A DNA stretch of 64,000 nucleotides from Flavobacteriales bacterium (GTDB lineage: Bacteria > Bacteroidota > Bacteroidia > Flavobacteriales_F > PHOS-HE28). The DNA is taken from assembly GCA_019638115.1 (NCBI GenBank), contig JAHBUK010000001.1:372001-436000 (forward strand), in the 5' to 3' direction. Below are positions 1 through 8,462 of the stretch, piece by piece. A program made the translations under genes and the position numbers. Position 1 is the first letter of the stretch. Each line of letters starts with the position of its first letter. The notes under the pieces were generated by a model that was given only the letters and a program-made list of their open reading frames with translations, was not told the origin of the DNA and did no database searches.

Positions 1-133
1 ACTCGTGCCTTTCCTGGCCTTCGGCTGCGGCGCGGACAACGACTGGTTCCGCGTATCGGTGGGAACGACCAAGGTGGAGGATATCCCGGCGGTGATGGAG
101 GGATTGCGGCGGGCGATGGAGGAACTGCGTTAA
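1..133 (+). CDS. PLP-dependent aminotransferase, C-terminal end (partial)
   Basis: The reading frame beginning at base 2 is open to the window edge and stops at 131-133, leaving 43 residues. They include FGCGADNDWFRVSVG followed by an amphipathic helix ending in MEELR. This matches the small C-terminal domain of class I/II fold-type I aminotransferases, where a WFR(L/V)S(V/I)G strand carries the arginine that binds the substrate carboxylate. The substrate cannot be told from this piece, and the lysine-bearing PLP domain lies outside the window. The next gene follows after a repeat-filled gap of about 200 bases. Confidence 0.6.
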   Translation, partial: LVPFLAFGCGADNDWFRVSVGTTKVEDIPAVMEGLRRAMEELR

Positions 134-144
134 GCGAGGGGGAT

Positions 145-323
145 ATGGTGAATGGCGAATGGTCAATGGTGAATGGTCCCCATCCGGGCATTTCCCGTTC
201 GCCATTCACCGCTCCCCATTCACCGGGCTATTCCATGACCACTGTAGCAAGTCGCGGAGCATCATGGGTGTATGGCCCCCGAACGGGCATCCCCCATTCG
301 CCATTCACCAACTCCCATTCACC
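145..323. repeat. Inverted word-repeat array before the symporter gene
   Basis: The gap is built from copies of two reverse-complementary words. GGTGAATGGCGAATGG at 147-162 is exactly complementary to CCATTCGCCATTCACC at 294-309, and partial copies lie at 198-210, 214-223 and 313-323. The G-rich strand comes first and the C-rich words finish 16 bases before the next start codon, so a transcript could form a long hairpin in the leader. No gene is visible here; short open frames in it are made of the repeat. Confidence 0.7.
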
Positions 324-339
324 AGTATTCATCTGATCG

Positions 340-2100
340 ATGCACTGGCTGGACTGGCTCATCCTCCTCGGCACCCTCGGCTTCATCGTGGGCTACGGGG
401 TGTGGCGCACGCGGCGCAGCAGCACCAGCGAGGAATACCTGCGTGGTGGCAGCGACAACCGCTGGTGGGCGGTGGGCCTCAGCGTGATGGCCACGCAGGC
501 CAGCGCCATCACCTTCCTCAGCACCCCGGGACAGGGATTCCTGGAGGGAATGGGCTTCATCCAGTTCTACTTCGGGCTGCCGCTGGCCATGGTGGTGATC
601 AACTTGGTGTTCATCCCGCTCTACTACAAGTGGAAGGTTTTCACGGCCTATGAGTTCATCGGAAAACGTTTCGATGGGCGGGCACGCTTCCTTACGGCCG
701 GGCTGTTCCTGATACAGCGCAGTCTCGCGGCCGGCTTCACCATCTATGCGCCAAGCATCATCCTCAGCAAAGTGCTGCACTGGCCACTGAGCTGGACCTG
801 CGTGTTCATCGGCGTGCTGGTGATCCTGTACGTGACCACCGGCGGTGCGCGTGCCGTTGGCGTAACGCAGAAGCAGCAGATGGCCGTGATCTTCGCCGGG
901 CTCTTCGTGGCCTTCGGCATGATCGTATGGCTGCTGCGGGACACCATCAGCTTCGGTGAGAGCATGGCGCTGGCCGGAGCCTTGGGCAAGCTCGATGTGA
1001 TCGACACCAGCTTCGACCCCACCAACAAATACACGGTTTGGAGCGGTCTGATCGGTGGCTTCTTCCTGCAACTCGCCTATTTCGGCACCGACCAGAGCCA
1101 GGTGCAACGCTACCTCGGCGGGCAAAGCATAAGACAAGCCAGGATCGGCCTGTGGATGAACGGCATCCTGAAGATCCCCATGCAGTTCTTCATCCTGCTC
1201 ACCGGCGTGCTGGTGTTCGTGTTCTACCTGCTGCACCCGGCCCCGATCCACTGGAACAGCGCCAACGTGGCGGCCGCAAAGTCGACGCCTGCGTCGACCG
1301 TTACGGACGCCACCTTACAGCAACACGCCGACAACACCGTGACCATCGCCAGCACCACCAAAGCCTGGGTGGATGCCCACCGGTCCGGCCAGACAACGGA
1401 CAACCAACAACGGACTACCGACCTACGAAACGCGCTGGACCACGACGAGCAACTCCGCGAAACCTACCGCCAGGAGATCAAGGCCAGCCTGCCCAAACCC
1501 GACACCAACGACAAGGACTACATCTTCATCACCTTCATCATGGACCACCTGCCGGTGGGCATCATCGGACTGCTGCTGGCCATGATCTTCAGCGCCGGTA
1601 TGAGCAGCACGGCGGCGGAGCTCAGCGCACTGGCTGCCACCACCACGGTGGATGTGGTGCGCAAAACGCGTTCGGATCGCGACCAGGTGAAGGCCACGCG
1701 CCTGGCCACCGTGCTCTTCGGTCTGCTCGCCCTGGCATTCGCGGCGCTCTTCCCCATGTTCGAGAACCTCATCCAGGCCGTGAACATCATCGGATCTCTT
1801 TTCTATGGCACCACGCTCGGCATCTTCCTGGTGGCCTTCTTCCTGAAGCGCGTGGGCGGGACCGCCGTTTTCGTTGCGGGGATCATCACACAAGTTCTGG
1901 TGCTGGTCCACTTCGCACTGGACAAGTTCGATGTCTTCCTGATGAGGAACGCGGACGGAAGCACGTACGACCCGCTGGAGCTGGCCTTCTTGTGGTACAA
2001 CCTGTTGGCCCCGGCGCTGGTGGTGGCCCTAGCCCTGCTGGTCCAGGCTTTGCTTGGCCGTTCGGGTTCCGAATTGAGCGGAGCACGAGCGACCAAGTGA
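340..2100 (+). CDS. Sodium:solute symporter (SSS family)
   Basis: This 586-residue polytopic inner-membrane protein matches the sodium/solute symporter family (SSF fold). The first helix begins at residue 4. RRSSTSEEYLRGG and NRWWAVGLSVMATQASAITF (about 45-65) resemble the family's GR motif and sodium-site region, and VTTGGARAVGVTQKQQ (about 165-180) is the conserved cytoplasmic loop. It would import a small solute, such as a sugar or organic acid, with sodium; the substrate cannot be assigned. A loop of about 90 hydrophilic residues (about 305-395) interrupts the helices and includes a threonine/glutamine-rich stretch encoded by short repeated DNA words (1392-1428), which looks like repeat DNA that entered the gene in frame. 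The gene stands alone behind a repeat array. Confidence 0.9.
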   Translation: MHWLDWLILLGTLGFIVGYGVWRTRRSSTSEEYLRGGSDNRWWAVGLSVMATQASAITFLSTPGQGFLEGMGFIQFYFGLPLAMVVINLVFIPLYYKWKVFTAYEFIGKRFDGRARFLTAGLFLIQRSLAAGFTIYAPSIILSKVLHWPLSWTCVFIGVLVILYVTTGGARAVGVTQKQQMAVIFAGLFVAFGMIVWLLRDTISFGESMALAGALGKLDVIDTSFDPTNKYTVWSGLIGGFFLQLAYFGTDQSQVQRYLGGQSIRQARIGLWMNGILKIPMQFFILLTGVLVFVFYLLHPAPIHWNSANVAAAKSTPASTVTDATLQQHADNTVTIASTTKAWVDAHRSGQTTDNQQRTTDLRNALDHDEQLRETYRQEIKASLPKPDTNDKDYIFITFIMDHLPVGIIGLLLAMIFSAGMSSTAAELSALAATTTVDVVRKTRSDRDQVKATRLATVLFGLLALAFAALFPMFENLIQAVNIIGSLFYGTTLGIFLVAFFLKRVGGTAVFVAGIITQVLVLVHFALDKFDVFLMRNADGSTYDPLELAFLWYNLLAPALVVALALLVQALLGRSGSELSGARATK

Positions 2101-2187
2101 CGAACGGTGCGATGTGGTAGTACAAGGATGGGCGCCCATTGGTTCGGCGCTTTGTGAAAAAAAGGGTGGCTTGCAGAACGGGATCGT

Positions 2188-2195
2188 TAACTTTG
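2188..2195 (+). promoter_or_regulatory. Bacteroidota-type -7 box (TAACTTTG)
   Basis: TAACTTTG matches the Bacteroidota sigma-ABfr consensus TAnnTTTG and lies 40 bases before the start of the T9SS gene at 2235. A clear -33 TTTG at ideal spacing is not seen; the nearest TTG is at 2171-2173. Confidence 0.5.
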
Positions 2196-2234
2196 GCGCT
2201 CCCTCAGTCTCAAACAACAACCAAATCATAGCTG

Positions 2235-3239
2235 ATGAAGAAGACGATACTCTTCGGAATTTTCGCTGGCGCCACCACCTTCGCGATGGCACAGCGCAAC
2301 GTGGGCACGGCCCGCATGATGGAACCGGTTTCTTTCGACCAGAGCCGCGCCATCGACACCATCTACCCTTCCACTTTGGACTTTAGCGATCTCGCCGTGT
2401 ATGGCGTGGTTGGCCCCCCCGATGGTCCTGGCGGTTACATCCTTGGCACCAACGGTTACGGTGACCAAGCCAAAGCCCAGCAGTTCCTGCTGGACGGTCC
2501 TGTAGGTGTTTCGGAGATCCTGTTCTGGTTCGGTGTGAAGAGCGCCGCTTCCGGAAGCTCCACCTCCAACATCAAGGCCCGCCTGTACAACCTGAACGGC
2601 CCTGGTACCACCACCTCTGGCCCCGTCACCTTCGCCCCCGGCACCGTGCTGGCCGAAGTGATCATCAACATCGCTGACGTGGATACCGGCAGCACCATCA
2701 CCTTCACCGCTGCCCAGTTCCCCCAGAACATCGCTGTGGGTACCGAATTCGCTGCTGGTGTGGACTTCTCCACCCTGGCCGCCGTTGACACCGTTGCTCT
2801 GGTGAGCACCACCGATGGCAACGTGGAATTCGGTGAGTTCCTGTGGGAGAAGTGGGATACCGGTCAGTGGTTCACCATGCCCGCTGCTGGTTGGGGCGGT
2901 GGCTCTTTCGACATCGACGCTGCGATCTTCGTGGTGGTGGATGACGAGGCCATCGGCATCGACGAGAACGGCTCCATGAACAACATCCGCATGAGCTTCC
3001 TCAACGGCAACATCAGCCAAGGCACCGTGCTGCTGGGCTACGATGTGGTAGAGGCTGGTCGCATGACCTTCCTGGTGCACAACAGCAAAGGCCAGCTCAT
3101 GCTGGAGAACAGCTTCGGCACCCAGGGCGTGGGTAGCTACAACCACAGCTTCAGCACCGAAGGCTGGGCTGCTGGCAGCTACTACGTGACCCTGAAGAAC
3201 AACGGTCGCCCGGTGACCAAGAAGATGGTGGTGCAGTAA
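2235..3239 (+). CDS. T9SS type A sorting domain-containing secreted protein
   Basis: This 334-residue protein starts with a signal peptide (MKKTILFGIFAGATTFAMAQ). Its body is a beta-rich domain of unknown function rich in Gly, Thr and Asp. The last 80 or so residues form a T9SS C-terminal domain: a strand with GRMTFLVHNSKGQLML, then WAAGSYYVTLKNNGRP and a basic end KKMVVQ. It would therefore be exported by Sec, moved across the outer membrane by T9SS, and released or anchored at the surface. Codon use is strongly biased to GCT, GTG and ACC, which suggests high expression. It has its own promoter box and a strong terminator, so it is monocistronic. No enzymatic motif is recognised. Confidence 0.8.
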   Translation: MKKTILFGIFAGATTFAMAQRNVGTARMMEPVSFDQSRAIDTIYPSTLDFSDLAVYGVVGPPDGPGGYILGTNGYGDQAKAQQFLLDGPVGVSEILFWFGVKSAASGSSTSNIKARLYNLNGPGTTTSGPVTFAPGTVLAEVIINIADVDTGSTITFTAAQFPQNIAVGTEFAAGVDFSTLAAVDTVALVSTTDGNVEFGEFLWEKWDTGQWFTMPAAGWGGGSFDIDAAIFVVVDDEAIGIDENGSMNNIRMSFLNGNISQGTVLLGYDVVEAGRMTFLVHNSKGQLMLENSFGTQGVGSYNHSFSTEGWAAGSYYVTLKNNGRPVTKKMVVQ

Positions 3240-3263
3240 GCATCCCAGCTTGATCAGAATTGG

Positions 3264-3293
3264 AAAGGGCCGGTCCGCAAGGATCGGCCCTTT
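3264..3293 (+). terminator. Rho-independent terminator after the T9SS gene
   Basis: A 13-bp stem (AAAGGGCCGGTCC with GGATCGGCCCTTT, one G-T pair) closes a GCAA tetraloop and runs into a T tract at 3291-3296. It lies 25 bases after the stop codon at 3239. Confidence 0.9.
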
Positions 3294-3316
3294 TTTCTTG
3301 CATCTACCTTGGCTGC

Positions 3317-4042
3317 ATGACAAGCTGGGACCTGCATGGGCGCACCGCCCTGATCACCGGAGGCACACGTGGCATCGGCGCGGCCACCGTGGCAGAGTTC
3401 ACGGAATTGGGAGCTGATGTGCTCTATACCGCCCGCACGAGCGATGGCGACCCACGCTGCATCGTGGCCGATGTGACCGTGCCGGAACAACGGGCAGAGG
3501 TGTTGCAAAAGGTGAACACGCGATGGGGCCGATTGGACATCCTGGTGAACAACGCCGGGATGAACATCCGCAAGCCTTGGTGTGAGCTTGATGCACAGGA
3601 ACAGGCCCAAGTGATCGGCACCAACCTGCTGGGGCCGGCAGCGCTCTTGCGGGAGCTGCACCCGCTGCTGAAAGTCGGGCATGAAGCGGCCGTGGTGAAC
3701 GTGGCCAGCGTGGCTGCCTATGTGGACGTGGGCAGCGGTGCGGCCTACGCCCTGAGCAAGGCGGCTCTGTTGCAACTGACCCGCAGCCTGGCCGTGGAAT
3801 GGGCACCGGACAGGATCCGCGTGAACGCGGTGGCCCCTTGGTACATCAGCACGCCCCTTACCGCACCCGTGCTTTCGCAACCCGAGCGCTTGGAGAAGAT
3901 CCTTGCACGGACCCCCATGAAGCGCGTTGGGGCACCCGAGGAGATCGCAGCGGCGATCGCCTTCCTGGCCATGCGGAAGAGCAGCTTCATCACCGGCCAT
4001 TGCCTGGTGGCCGATGGTGGCCTGCTTTCCCTGGGGCTATGA
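3317..4042 (+). CDS. SDR family NAD(P)-dependent oxidoreductase
   Basis: This 241-residue classical short-chain dehydrogenase/reductase has the Rossmann glycine motif TGGTRGIG at residues 14-21, an NNAG strand near residue 80, a conserved Ser in NVASVAAY and the catalytic YALSK (Tyr and Lys four apart) near residue 145. It probably oxidises or reduces a hydroxyl or keto group with NAD(P); overall it resembles tropinone-reductase-like and 3-ketoacyl reductase-like SDRs, and the substrate is not determinable. The ATG at 3317 is chosen because the frame upstream runs through the preceding terminator hairpin. A box TACCTTGG at 3305-3312 sits just before the start, so the message may have almost no leader. 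Confidence 0.88.
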   Translation: MTSWDLHGRTALITGGTRGIGAATVAEFTELGADVLYTARTSDGDPRCIVADVTVPEQRAEVLQKVNTRWGRLDILVNNAGMNIRKPWCELDAQEQAQVIGTNLLGPAALLRELHPLLKVGHEAAVVNVASVAAYVDVGSGAAYALSKAALLQLTRSLAVEWAPDRIRVNAVAPWYISTPLTAPVLSQPERLEKILARTPMKRVGAPEEIAAAIAFLAMRKSSFITGHCLVADGGLLSLGL

Positions 4043-4056
4043 ACCCGCCGGAATAA

Positions 4057-4084
4057 CGAAAGCCTCCACAATGGGAGGCTTTCG
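4057..4084. terminator. Bidirectional terminator hairpin between convergent genes
   Basis: A perfect 11-bp stem, CGAAAGCCTCC and GGAGGCTTTCG, with a 6-base loop, separates the convergent SDR (plus) and DUF2911 (minus) genes. Only short T runs follow in either direction. Confidence 0.7.
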
Positions 4085-4104
4085 AGCATGGTACGGAGGG
4101 GCAG

Positions 4105-4971
4105 TTAGGCCTTCTTGCCCTTACCCTTTGCAGGAGGCAGCAACTTGCTCCACTCCTCGATCTTCTCCTTGTTCATGGTCACATAGGCATCGTACTTGGC
4201 CTCCTGTGCCATCTTCATGCTGGCTTCGGCGGTGGCAATGGCCTCCTTGTACTTGCCATTCTGTGCCTGGGCCAGGGCAAGGGTGTGGAGGTTCCAGAAC
4301 TTGCGATCCAACTCAACGCTCTTGGTGGCCCAAGCCAGTGCTTCTGCAGGCTTCAGGTTGCGGTCCACGCAGAAGCGCGCGCTGCTGTGGTAGGCTCGGA
4401 AATCCGCATCGGGCTTGGCCAATGCCTCATCGATGTTAGCGAGTGCCTGCTTGGTGGCATCGGCATACAGGTTCAGGCTTACCCGGGTCTTCTCCCAGCG
4501 CAGGTCCAAACGCGCTTTGTCGTCCACCAGGCCATCAAAGCTGATGGTGAAGGTCTCCGTGTAGTCCGTGGGTTCGGGCTTCACCTTCACGGTGAGCACA
4601 TCCTCTTCTTCTTTGCGGTCGCCCTCACCCCACAGCTCGGTGTTCTTGTTGAAGATCACCACCCAGGTATCCTCACTGGGTATGGTGAAAATGGAATACT
4701 TGCCACCTGGCAAGCGCTGTCCTTGCACTTCCATGGGGCCCTCGAACTCGATGGTGGTGCAGAGGTTGGCTCCGGTCCGCCAAACTTGACCGTAGGGCAC
4801 CAGATCACCGAAGACCTTGCGGCCGCGGGCGCTGGGGCGGTTGTACTCCACCTCCACCTTGGTCAGTCCCACTACCTGCTCCACTTCACCGGGAGGGCTG
4901 GGCGCTGGGAGTTTCTGTGCGGAAGCGGAACCTGCCAGTAGCAGGGCAATGGGAAGCAGGATGTTTTTCAT
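4105..4971 (-). CDS. DUF2911 domain-containing secreted protein
   Basis: This 288-residue protein has a signal peptide (MKNILLPIALLLAGSASAQ). Residues about 20-180 match the DUF2911 family common in Bacteroidota: VEVEYNRPSARGRKVFGDL, VPYGQVWRTGAN and LPGGKYSIFTIP are the recognisable blocks. The C-terminal 100 residues are helical and look like tetratricopeptide-type repeats (YHSSARFC, ALAWATKSVEL, YKEAIATAEASMKMA), ending in a lysine-rich tail (KGKGKKA). The function is unknown; a periplasmic or outer-membrane location is inferred. It converges on the SDR gene across a shared terminator. Confidence 0.88.
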   Translation of the reverse strand: MKNILLPIALLLAGSASAQKLPAPSPPGEVEQVVGLTKVEVEYNRPSARGRKVFGDLVPYGQVWRTGANLCTTIEFEGPMEVQGQRLPGGKYSIFTIPSEDTWVVIFNKNTELWGEGDRKEEEDVLTVKVKPEPTDYTETFTISFDGLVDDKARLDLRWEKTRVSLNLYADATKQALANIDEALAKPDADFRAYHSSARFCVDRNLKPAEALAWATKSVELDRKFWNLHTLALAQAQNGKYKEAIATAEASMKMAQEAKYDAYVTMNKEKIEEWSKLLPPAKGKGKKA

Positions 4972-5040
4972 GTGGGTCGAATGGTGAGGAAGAACACCGA
5001 ATGGCGTTCAAGGGTTCAGGGTCGGGAAATGTGGAAAGGC

Positions 5041-6279
5041 TCAGGCCACCTTGAGGTTGCTCAAGCGCGAGCGATCGAATTTATCACGGGCATAGCTGAG
5101 CGTAACGCGCAGTTCGGCTGGGCGCTCCGGTGAGCCGGGCATCTCGTACATGGCATCGGTCATGATGGCCTCGCAGATGCTGCGCAGGCCGCGCGCGCCA
5201 AGCTTGTAATCGAGCGCCTTCTCCACAATGAAGTCGAGCACCTTCTTGTCGAAGGTGAGCTTCACCTTGTCCATCTCGAAGAGCTTCACGTACTGCTTCA
5301 CCAAGGCGTTCTTGGGCTCGGTGAGGATGCGGCGCAGGCTCTCCTTGTCCAGCGGGTCCAGGTAGGTGAGCACCGGGAAACGGCCGATGAGCTCGGGGAT
5401 GAGCCCGTAGCTGCGCAGGTCCGTGGGGCTCACGTACTGCAACAAGTGCTCGTCGTTGATGCGGCCTTCCTTGCTGGCGCTGTAGCCCACGGCACTGCTC
5501 TTCACGCGGCGCGCGATGATCTTCTGGATACCATCGAATGCACCTCCGCAGATGAAGAGGATGTTCTTGGTATCCACCTGGATGAGCTTCTGCTCGGGAT
5601 GTTTGCGACCGCCCTGGGGGGGGACGCTCACGGTGCTGCCCTCCAACAGTTTCAGCAGGGCCTGCTGCACACCTTCGCCGCTCACATCACGGGTGATGCT
5701 GGGCGTATCGCTCTTCCGGCTGATCTTGTCGATCTCGTCGATGAACACGATGCCGCGCTCGGCCTTGCTCACATCATAATCGGCAGCCTGCAACAAGCGG
5801 CTGAGGATGCTCTCCACATCCTCGCCCACATAGCCAGCCTCGGTGAGCACGGTGGCATCGGCGATGGCGAAGGGCACGTTGAGCATGCGAGCAATGGTCT
5901 TGGCCAGCAGGGTCTTGCCGCTGCCGGTTTCACCCACCAGGATGATGTTGCTCTTCTCGATCTCCACATCATCGGTGGTGGTGACCGGCTTCTGGAGCAG
6001 GCGCTTGTAATGGTTGTACACGGCCACGCTCAGCACCTTCTTGGCGTCGTCCTGGCCGATCACGTACTCATCCAAAAAGCGCTTGATGTCGGCAGGCCGC
6101 TGCAGGATGAGGCTTCCCTCCATTTCGTTGCGGGAACGTTGGCTCAGTTCCTCGCTGATGATGTTCTGCGCTTGAGCGATGCAGCTGTCGCAGATGTGGC
6201 CGGTGATACCAGCGATCAGTACGTTGGTGTCCTGCTTGTCGCGCCCGCAGAACGAGCACTTGATATCTTTCTTATCCAT
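5041..6279 (-). CDS. clpX: ATP-dependent Clp protease ATP-binding subunit ClpX
   Basis: This 412-residue AAA+ unfoldase recognises tagged or misfolded proteins and threads them into ClpP. The N-terminal zinc-binding domain has CSFCGRD and CDSCI. The AAA+ core shows Walker A GETGSGKT, the pore/box II region [17 protein letters not shown], Walker [11 protein letters not shown] and a sensor arginine in the C-terminal helical domain ([11 protein letters not shown]). Length is normal. The ATG at 6279 ([10 protein letters not shown]) is chosen over one 16 codons upstream because it places the zinc finger at the usual distance. It lies downstream of clpP on the same strand, but a hairpin and its own promoter-like box lie between them. 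Confidence 0.97.
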   Translation of the reverse strand: MDKKDIKCSFCGRDKQDTNVLIAGITGHICDSCIAQAQNIISEELSQRSRNEMEGSLILQRPADIKRFLDEYVIGQDDAKKVLSVAVYNHYKRLLQKPVTTTDDVEIEKSNIILVGETGSGKTLLAKTIARMLNVPFAIADATVLTEAGYVGEDVESILSRLLQAADYDVSKAERGIVFIDEIDKISRKSDTPSITRDVSGEGVQQALLKLLEGSTVSVPPQGGRKHPEQKLIQVDTKNILFICGGAFDGIQKIIARRVKSSAVGYSASKEGRINDEHLLQYVSPTDLRSYGLIPELIGRFPVLTYLDPLDKESLRRILTEPKNALVKQYVKLFEMDKVKLTFDKKVLDFIVEKALDYKLGARGLRSICEAIMTDAMYEMPGSPERPAELRVTLSYARDKFDRSRLSNLKVA

Positions 6280-6323
6280 GATGGGAAGCCCGCTCGACGG
6301 CTTTCCTGCCAACAAGCGGAGGT

Positions 6324-6331
6324 GCAAGATA
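6324..6331 (-). promoter_or_regulatory. Possible -7 box for clpX (TATCTTGC)
   Basis: On the minus strand TATCTTGC, close to TAnnTTTG, lies 45 bases upstream of the clpX start and just after the hairpin that ends clpP transcription. It would give clpX an independent transcript. The match is imperfect. Confidence 0.35.
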
Positions 6332-6336
6332 CGGCG

Positions 6337-6364
6337 AAGGCCGGATGGGGTTCCATCCGGCCTT
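6337..6364 (-). terminator. Hairpin between clpP and clpX
   Basis: A perfect 12-bp stem (AAGGCCGGATGG and CCATCCGGCCTT) with a 4-base loop lies 31 bases after the clpP stop. There is no T tract, so it may be an attenuating or RNA-stabilising hairpin and not a full terminator. Confidence 0.6.
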
Positions 6365-6394
6365 CAACCTTGATCTCGTTAACGGGGACCCGGG

Positions 6395-7060
6395 TTATTT
6401 GCTCTTCACCAGGATCTCATCGATCATGCCGTAGGCCTTGGCCTCCTCGGCGATCATCCAATAGTCCCGGTCGCTGTCCTTCTCCACCTTGTCGAAGGGC
6501 TGTCCGCTGTGCTCGCTGATGATCTCGTAGAGCTCCTTCTTGAGCTTCAGGATCTCGCGTACGGTGATCTCCATGTCGATGGCCTGCCCTTCGGCACCGC
6601 CCAAGGGTTGGTGGATCATCACGCGGCTGTGCTTCAAGGCGCTGCGCTTGCCCTTGGCACCTGCACAGAGCAGCACGGCACCCATGCTGGCGGCCATGCC
6701 GGTGCAAATGGTGGCCACCTCCGGGTTGATGTACTGCATGGTGTCGTAGATGCCAAGACCGGCATACACCCCACCACCCGGACTGTTCAGGTAGATCTGG
6801 ATGTCCTTCTTGTTGTCCACGCTCTCCATGAAGAGCAACTGGGCTTGGATGATGTTGGCCACCTGGTCGTTGATGCCGGTGCCCAGGAAGATGATGCGGT
6901 CCATCATCAGGCGGCTGAACACGTCCATCTGGGCCACGTTGAGCTGGCGCTCCTCAATGATGTAGGGCGTCATGGAGGAGGTGATGTAGCCGTGCAGCGT
7001 GTTGCTGCTGATGCCACGGTGCTTCACCGCGTATTTGAGGAATTCGTCTTTGGGGTACAT
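6395..7060 (-). CDS. clpP: ATP-dependent Clp protease proteolytic subunit ClpP
   Basis: This 221-residue serine peptidase forms the barrel that degrades substrates unfolded by ClpX. The nucleophile Ser is in GMAASMGAVLL, the catalytic His in MIHQPLGG and the Asp in DSDRDYWM. IYLNSPGGGVYAGLGIYDTM is the conserved glycine-rich strand. The ATG at 7060 (MYPKDEF) is preferred over a GTG at 7105, which would overlap the preceding stop region. It lies 46 bases after tig and before clpX, the classic tig-clpP-clpX order. Confidence 0.96.
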   Translation of the reverse strand: MYPKDEFLKYAVKHRGISSNTLHGYITSSMTPYIIEERQLNVAQMDVFSRLMMDRIIFLGTGINDQVANIIQAQLLFMESVDNKKDIQIYLNSPGGGVYAGLGIYDTMQYINPEVATICTGMAASMGAVLLCAGAKGKRSALKHSRVMIHQPLGGAEGQAIDMEITVREILKLKKELYEIISEHSGQPFDKVEKDSDRDYWMIAEEAKAYGMIDEILVKSK

Positions 7061-7106
7061 CGGGTGCGTTTGTTGGGCTGAAGTACGGAAGAAAGTCGGC
7101 TCCACC

Positions 7107-8462
7107 TCAGACGGTGCGTGCCAAGTTTACGAACGCATCGTAACTCACTTTTTCCTCCTTGGGCTCCAGCATGGCCTTGAAGTGGGTCATCAGTTTCTGT
7201 TCCACGATGGTATCGCGGATGCGGCGGATCTGCTCCTGGTCGCCCAGCATGCGTCCGGCCATCTGTTGCAATTGCTCGCCTTCCGGAGCGGGCATGCCGT
7301 ACTGTGCGAACTGGTCCGCCACGTAGCGCTGCGCGAAGGCGTTCAACTCCTCGCCCTTGGCCTCCAATCCGTACTTCTCCAGCACGCTGTCCTCCAGCAG
7401 TTGGCGTTTCAGGCCTTCGGCATAACCGGCGTAGCCTTCCTCCACCTGCTCGGGTGTGATGGGCTCCTTGCTGTTGAGCTGGATCCAGCGCTTCAGGAAG
7501 GCGTCCGGCAATTCCATGGGTGCGCGTTCCAGGAGTTTGCTCATCACCAGCCGCTTGTACACACGGTCACTGTCCCGGCGGAACATGGTCTCCAAGCCTT
7601 GGCGCACACGCTCGCGGAAGCCAGCCTCATCGCTCACCGCATCGGGTCCGTAGATGCGCTCCCACAACTCGGGGCCCATCTCGGCAGGCACCATGCGCTT
7701 GATCTCCGCGATGCGGAAGCGGAAGTTGCCCTCCAGATGATGCACGCGGTCGTGGTCCACGCCGAGCATGCGGGCCAGGTCGTCGTGGTCGCGGCTCACC
7801 TTGTGCGGGTCCACCACCACTTCGTCGCCCACCGCTTTGCCCACCAAGCTGTTGGCGGTCCCTTCATCCGAAACGGATTCCAAGGTGATGGTAGCCCGGT
7901 TCATGATCCCGCCCTCCTTGATGGAACCGTCGGCATTGAGCTCGATCATGTCGCCGAGCAACATGTCCTTGGCATCGCTGGTATCGGCATCCTCCAGTCG
8001 GCCATAGCGACGCACCATGTCGTCCAGCTCGCGCTGCACCAGTTCATCGGTTACATCCACCACGGGATAGGTTACACCAAGCTTGGCATCCACCTGCACG
8101 TCCACAGTGGGCGCCAGACCCAATTCGTAGGAGAACTCGAACTCACCGGGCTCATCCCAGTTGTTGCGCTCGCCCCCAACGTTCATGGGCAGTGGTTGAC
8201 CCAGCACACGGACGGCGTTCTCCTGCAGGTATTTCCGCAGGTTCTCGTCGATCAGGCGTTCCACCTCGTTCACCAACATGGCCTTGCCCACCCGCTTCTT
8301 GATGATGGACATGGGGACCTGACCGGGACGGAAACCCGGAAGCACGGCCTGGCGGCGCTGTTCCTTCAGGGCCTTGTCCACGCCGGGGGTGTAGTCCTCC
8401 GGGTTCAATTTCACCTTCAGTGTGGCGGTAAGCGTTCCGCTCTCTTCGCGTTCGATGTTCAT
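7107..8462 (-). CDS. tig: Trigger factor chaperone
   Basis: This 451-residue ribosome-associated chaperone has an N-terminal ribosome-binding domain with the signature GFRPGQVPMSIIKKRVGK (family consensus GFRxGKxP), a central FKBP-like domain and a long helical C-terminal arm. ATG 8462 (MNIEREESG) is chosen: the frame continues upstream for 72 codons, but that part only translates the repeat array at 8463-8700 and includes two copies of the repeat peptide VIASKAKQQ. It leads the tig-clpP-clpX group and lies downstream of a tRNA-Leu gene. Confidence 0.94.
   Translation of the reverse strand: MNIEREESGTLTATLKVKLNPEDYTPGVDKALKEQRRQAVLPGFRPGQVPMSIIKKRVGKAMLVNEVERLIDENLRKYLQENAVRVLGQPLPMNVGGERNNWDEPGEFEFSYELGLAPTVDVQVDAKLGVTYPVVDVTDELVQRELDDMVRRYGRLEDADTSDAKDMLLGDMIELNADGSIKEGGIMNRATITLESVSDEGTANSLVGKAVGDEVVVDPHKVSRDHDDLARMLGVDHDRVHHLEGNFRFRIAEIKRMVPAEMGPELWERIYGPDAVSDEAGFRERVRQGLETMFRRDSDRVYKRLVMSKLLERAPMELPDAFLKRWIQLNSKEPITPEQVEEGYAGYAEGLKRQLLEDSVLEKYGLEAKGEELNAFAQRYVADQFAQYGMPAPEGEQLQQMAGRMLGDQEQIRRIRDTIVEQKLMTHFKAMLEPKEEKVSYDAFVNLARTV

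Noticed and set aside
145..323. CRISPR-like array
   Set aside because: The repeats are short, occur in both orientations, lack regular spacers, and no cas genes are near.
7061..7105. GTG start for clpP at 7105
   Set aside because: It would begin next to the tig stop with non-conserved sequence; ATG 7060 gives a normal ClpP N-terminus.
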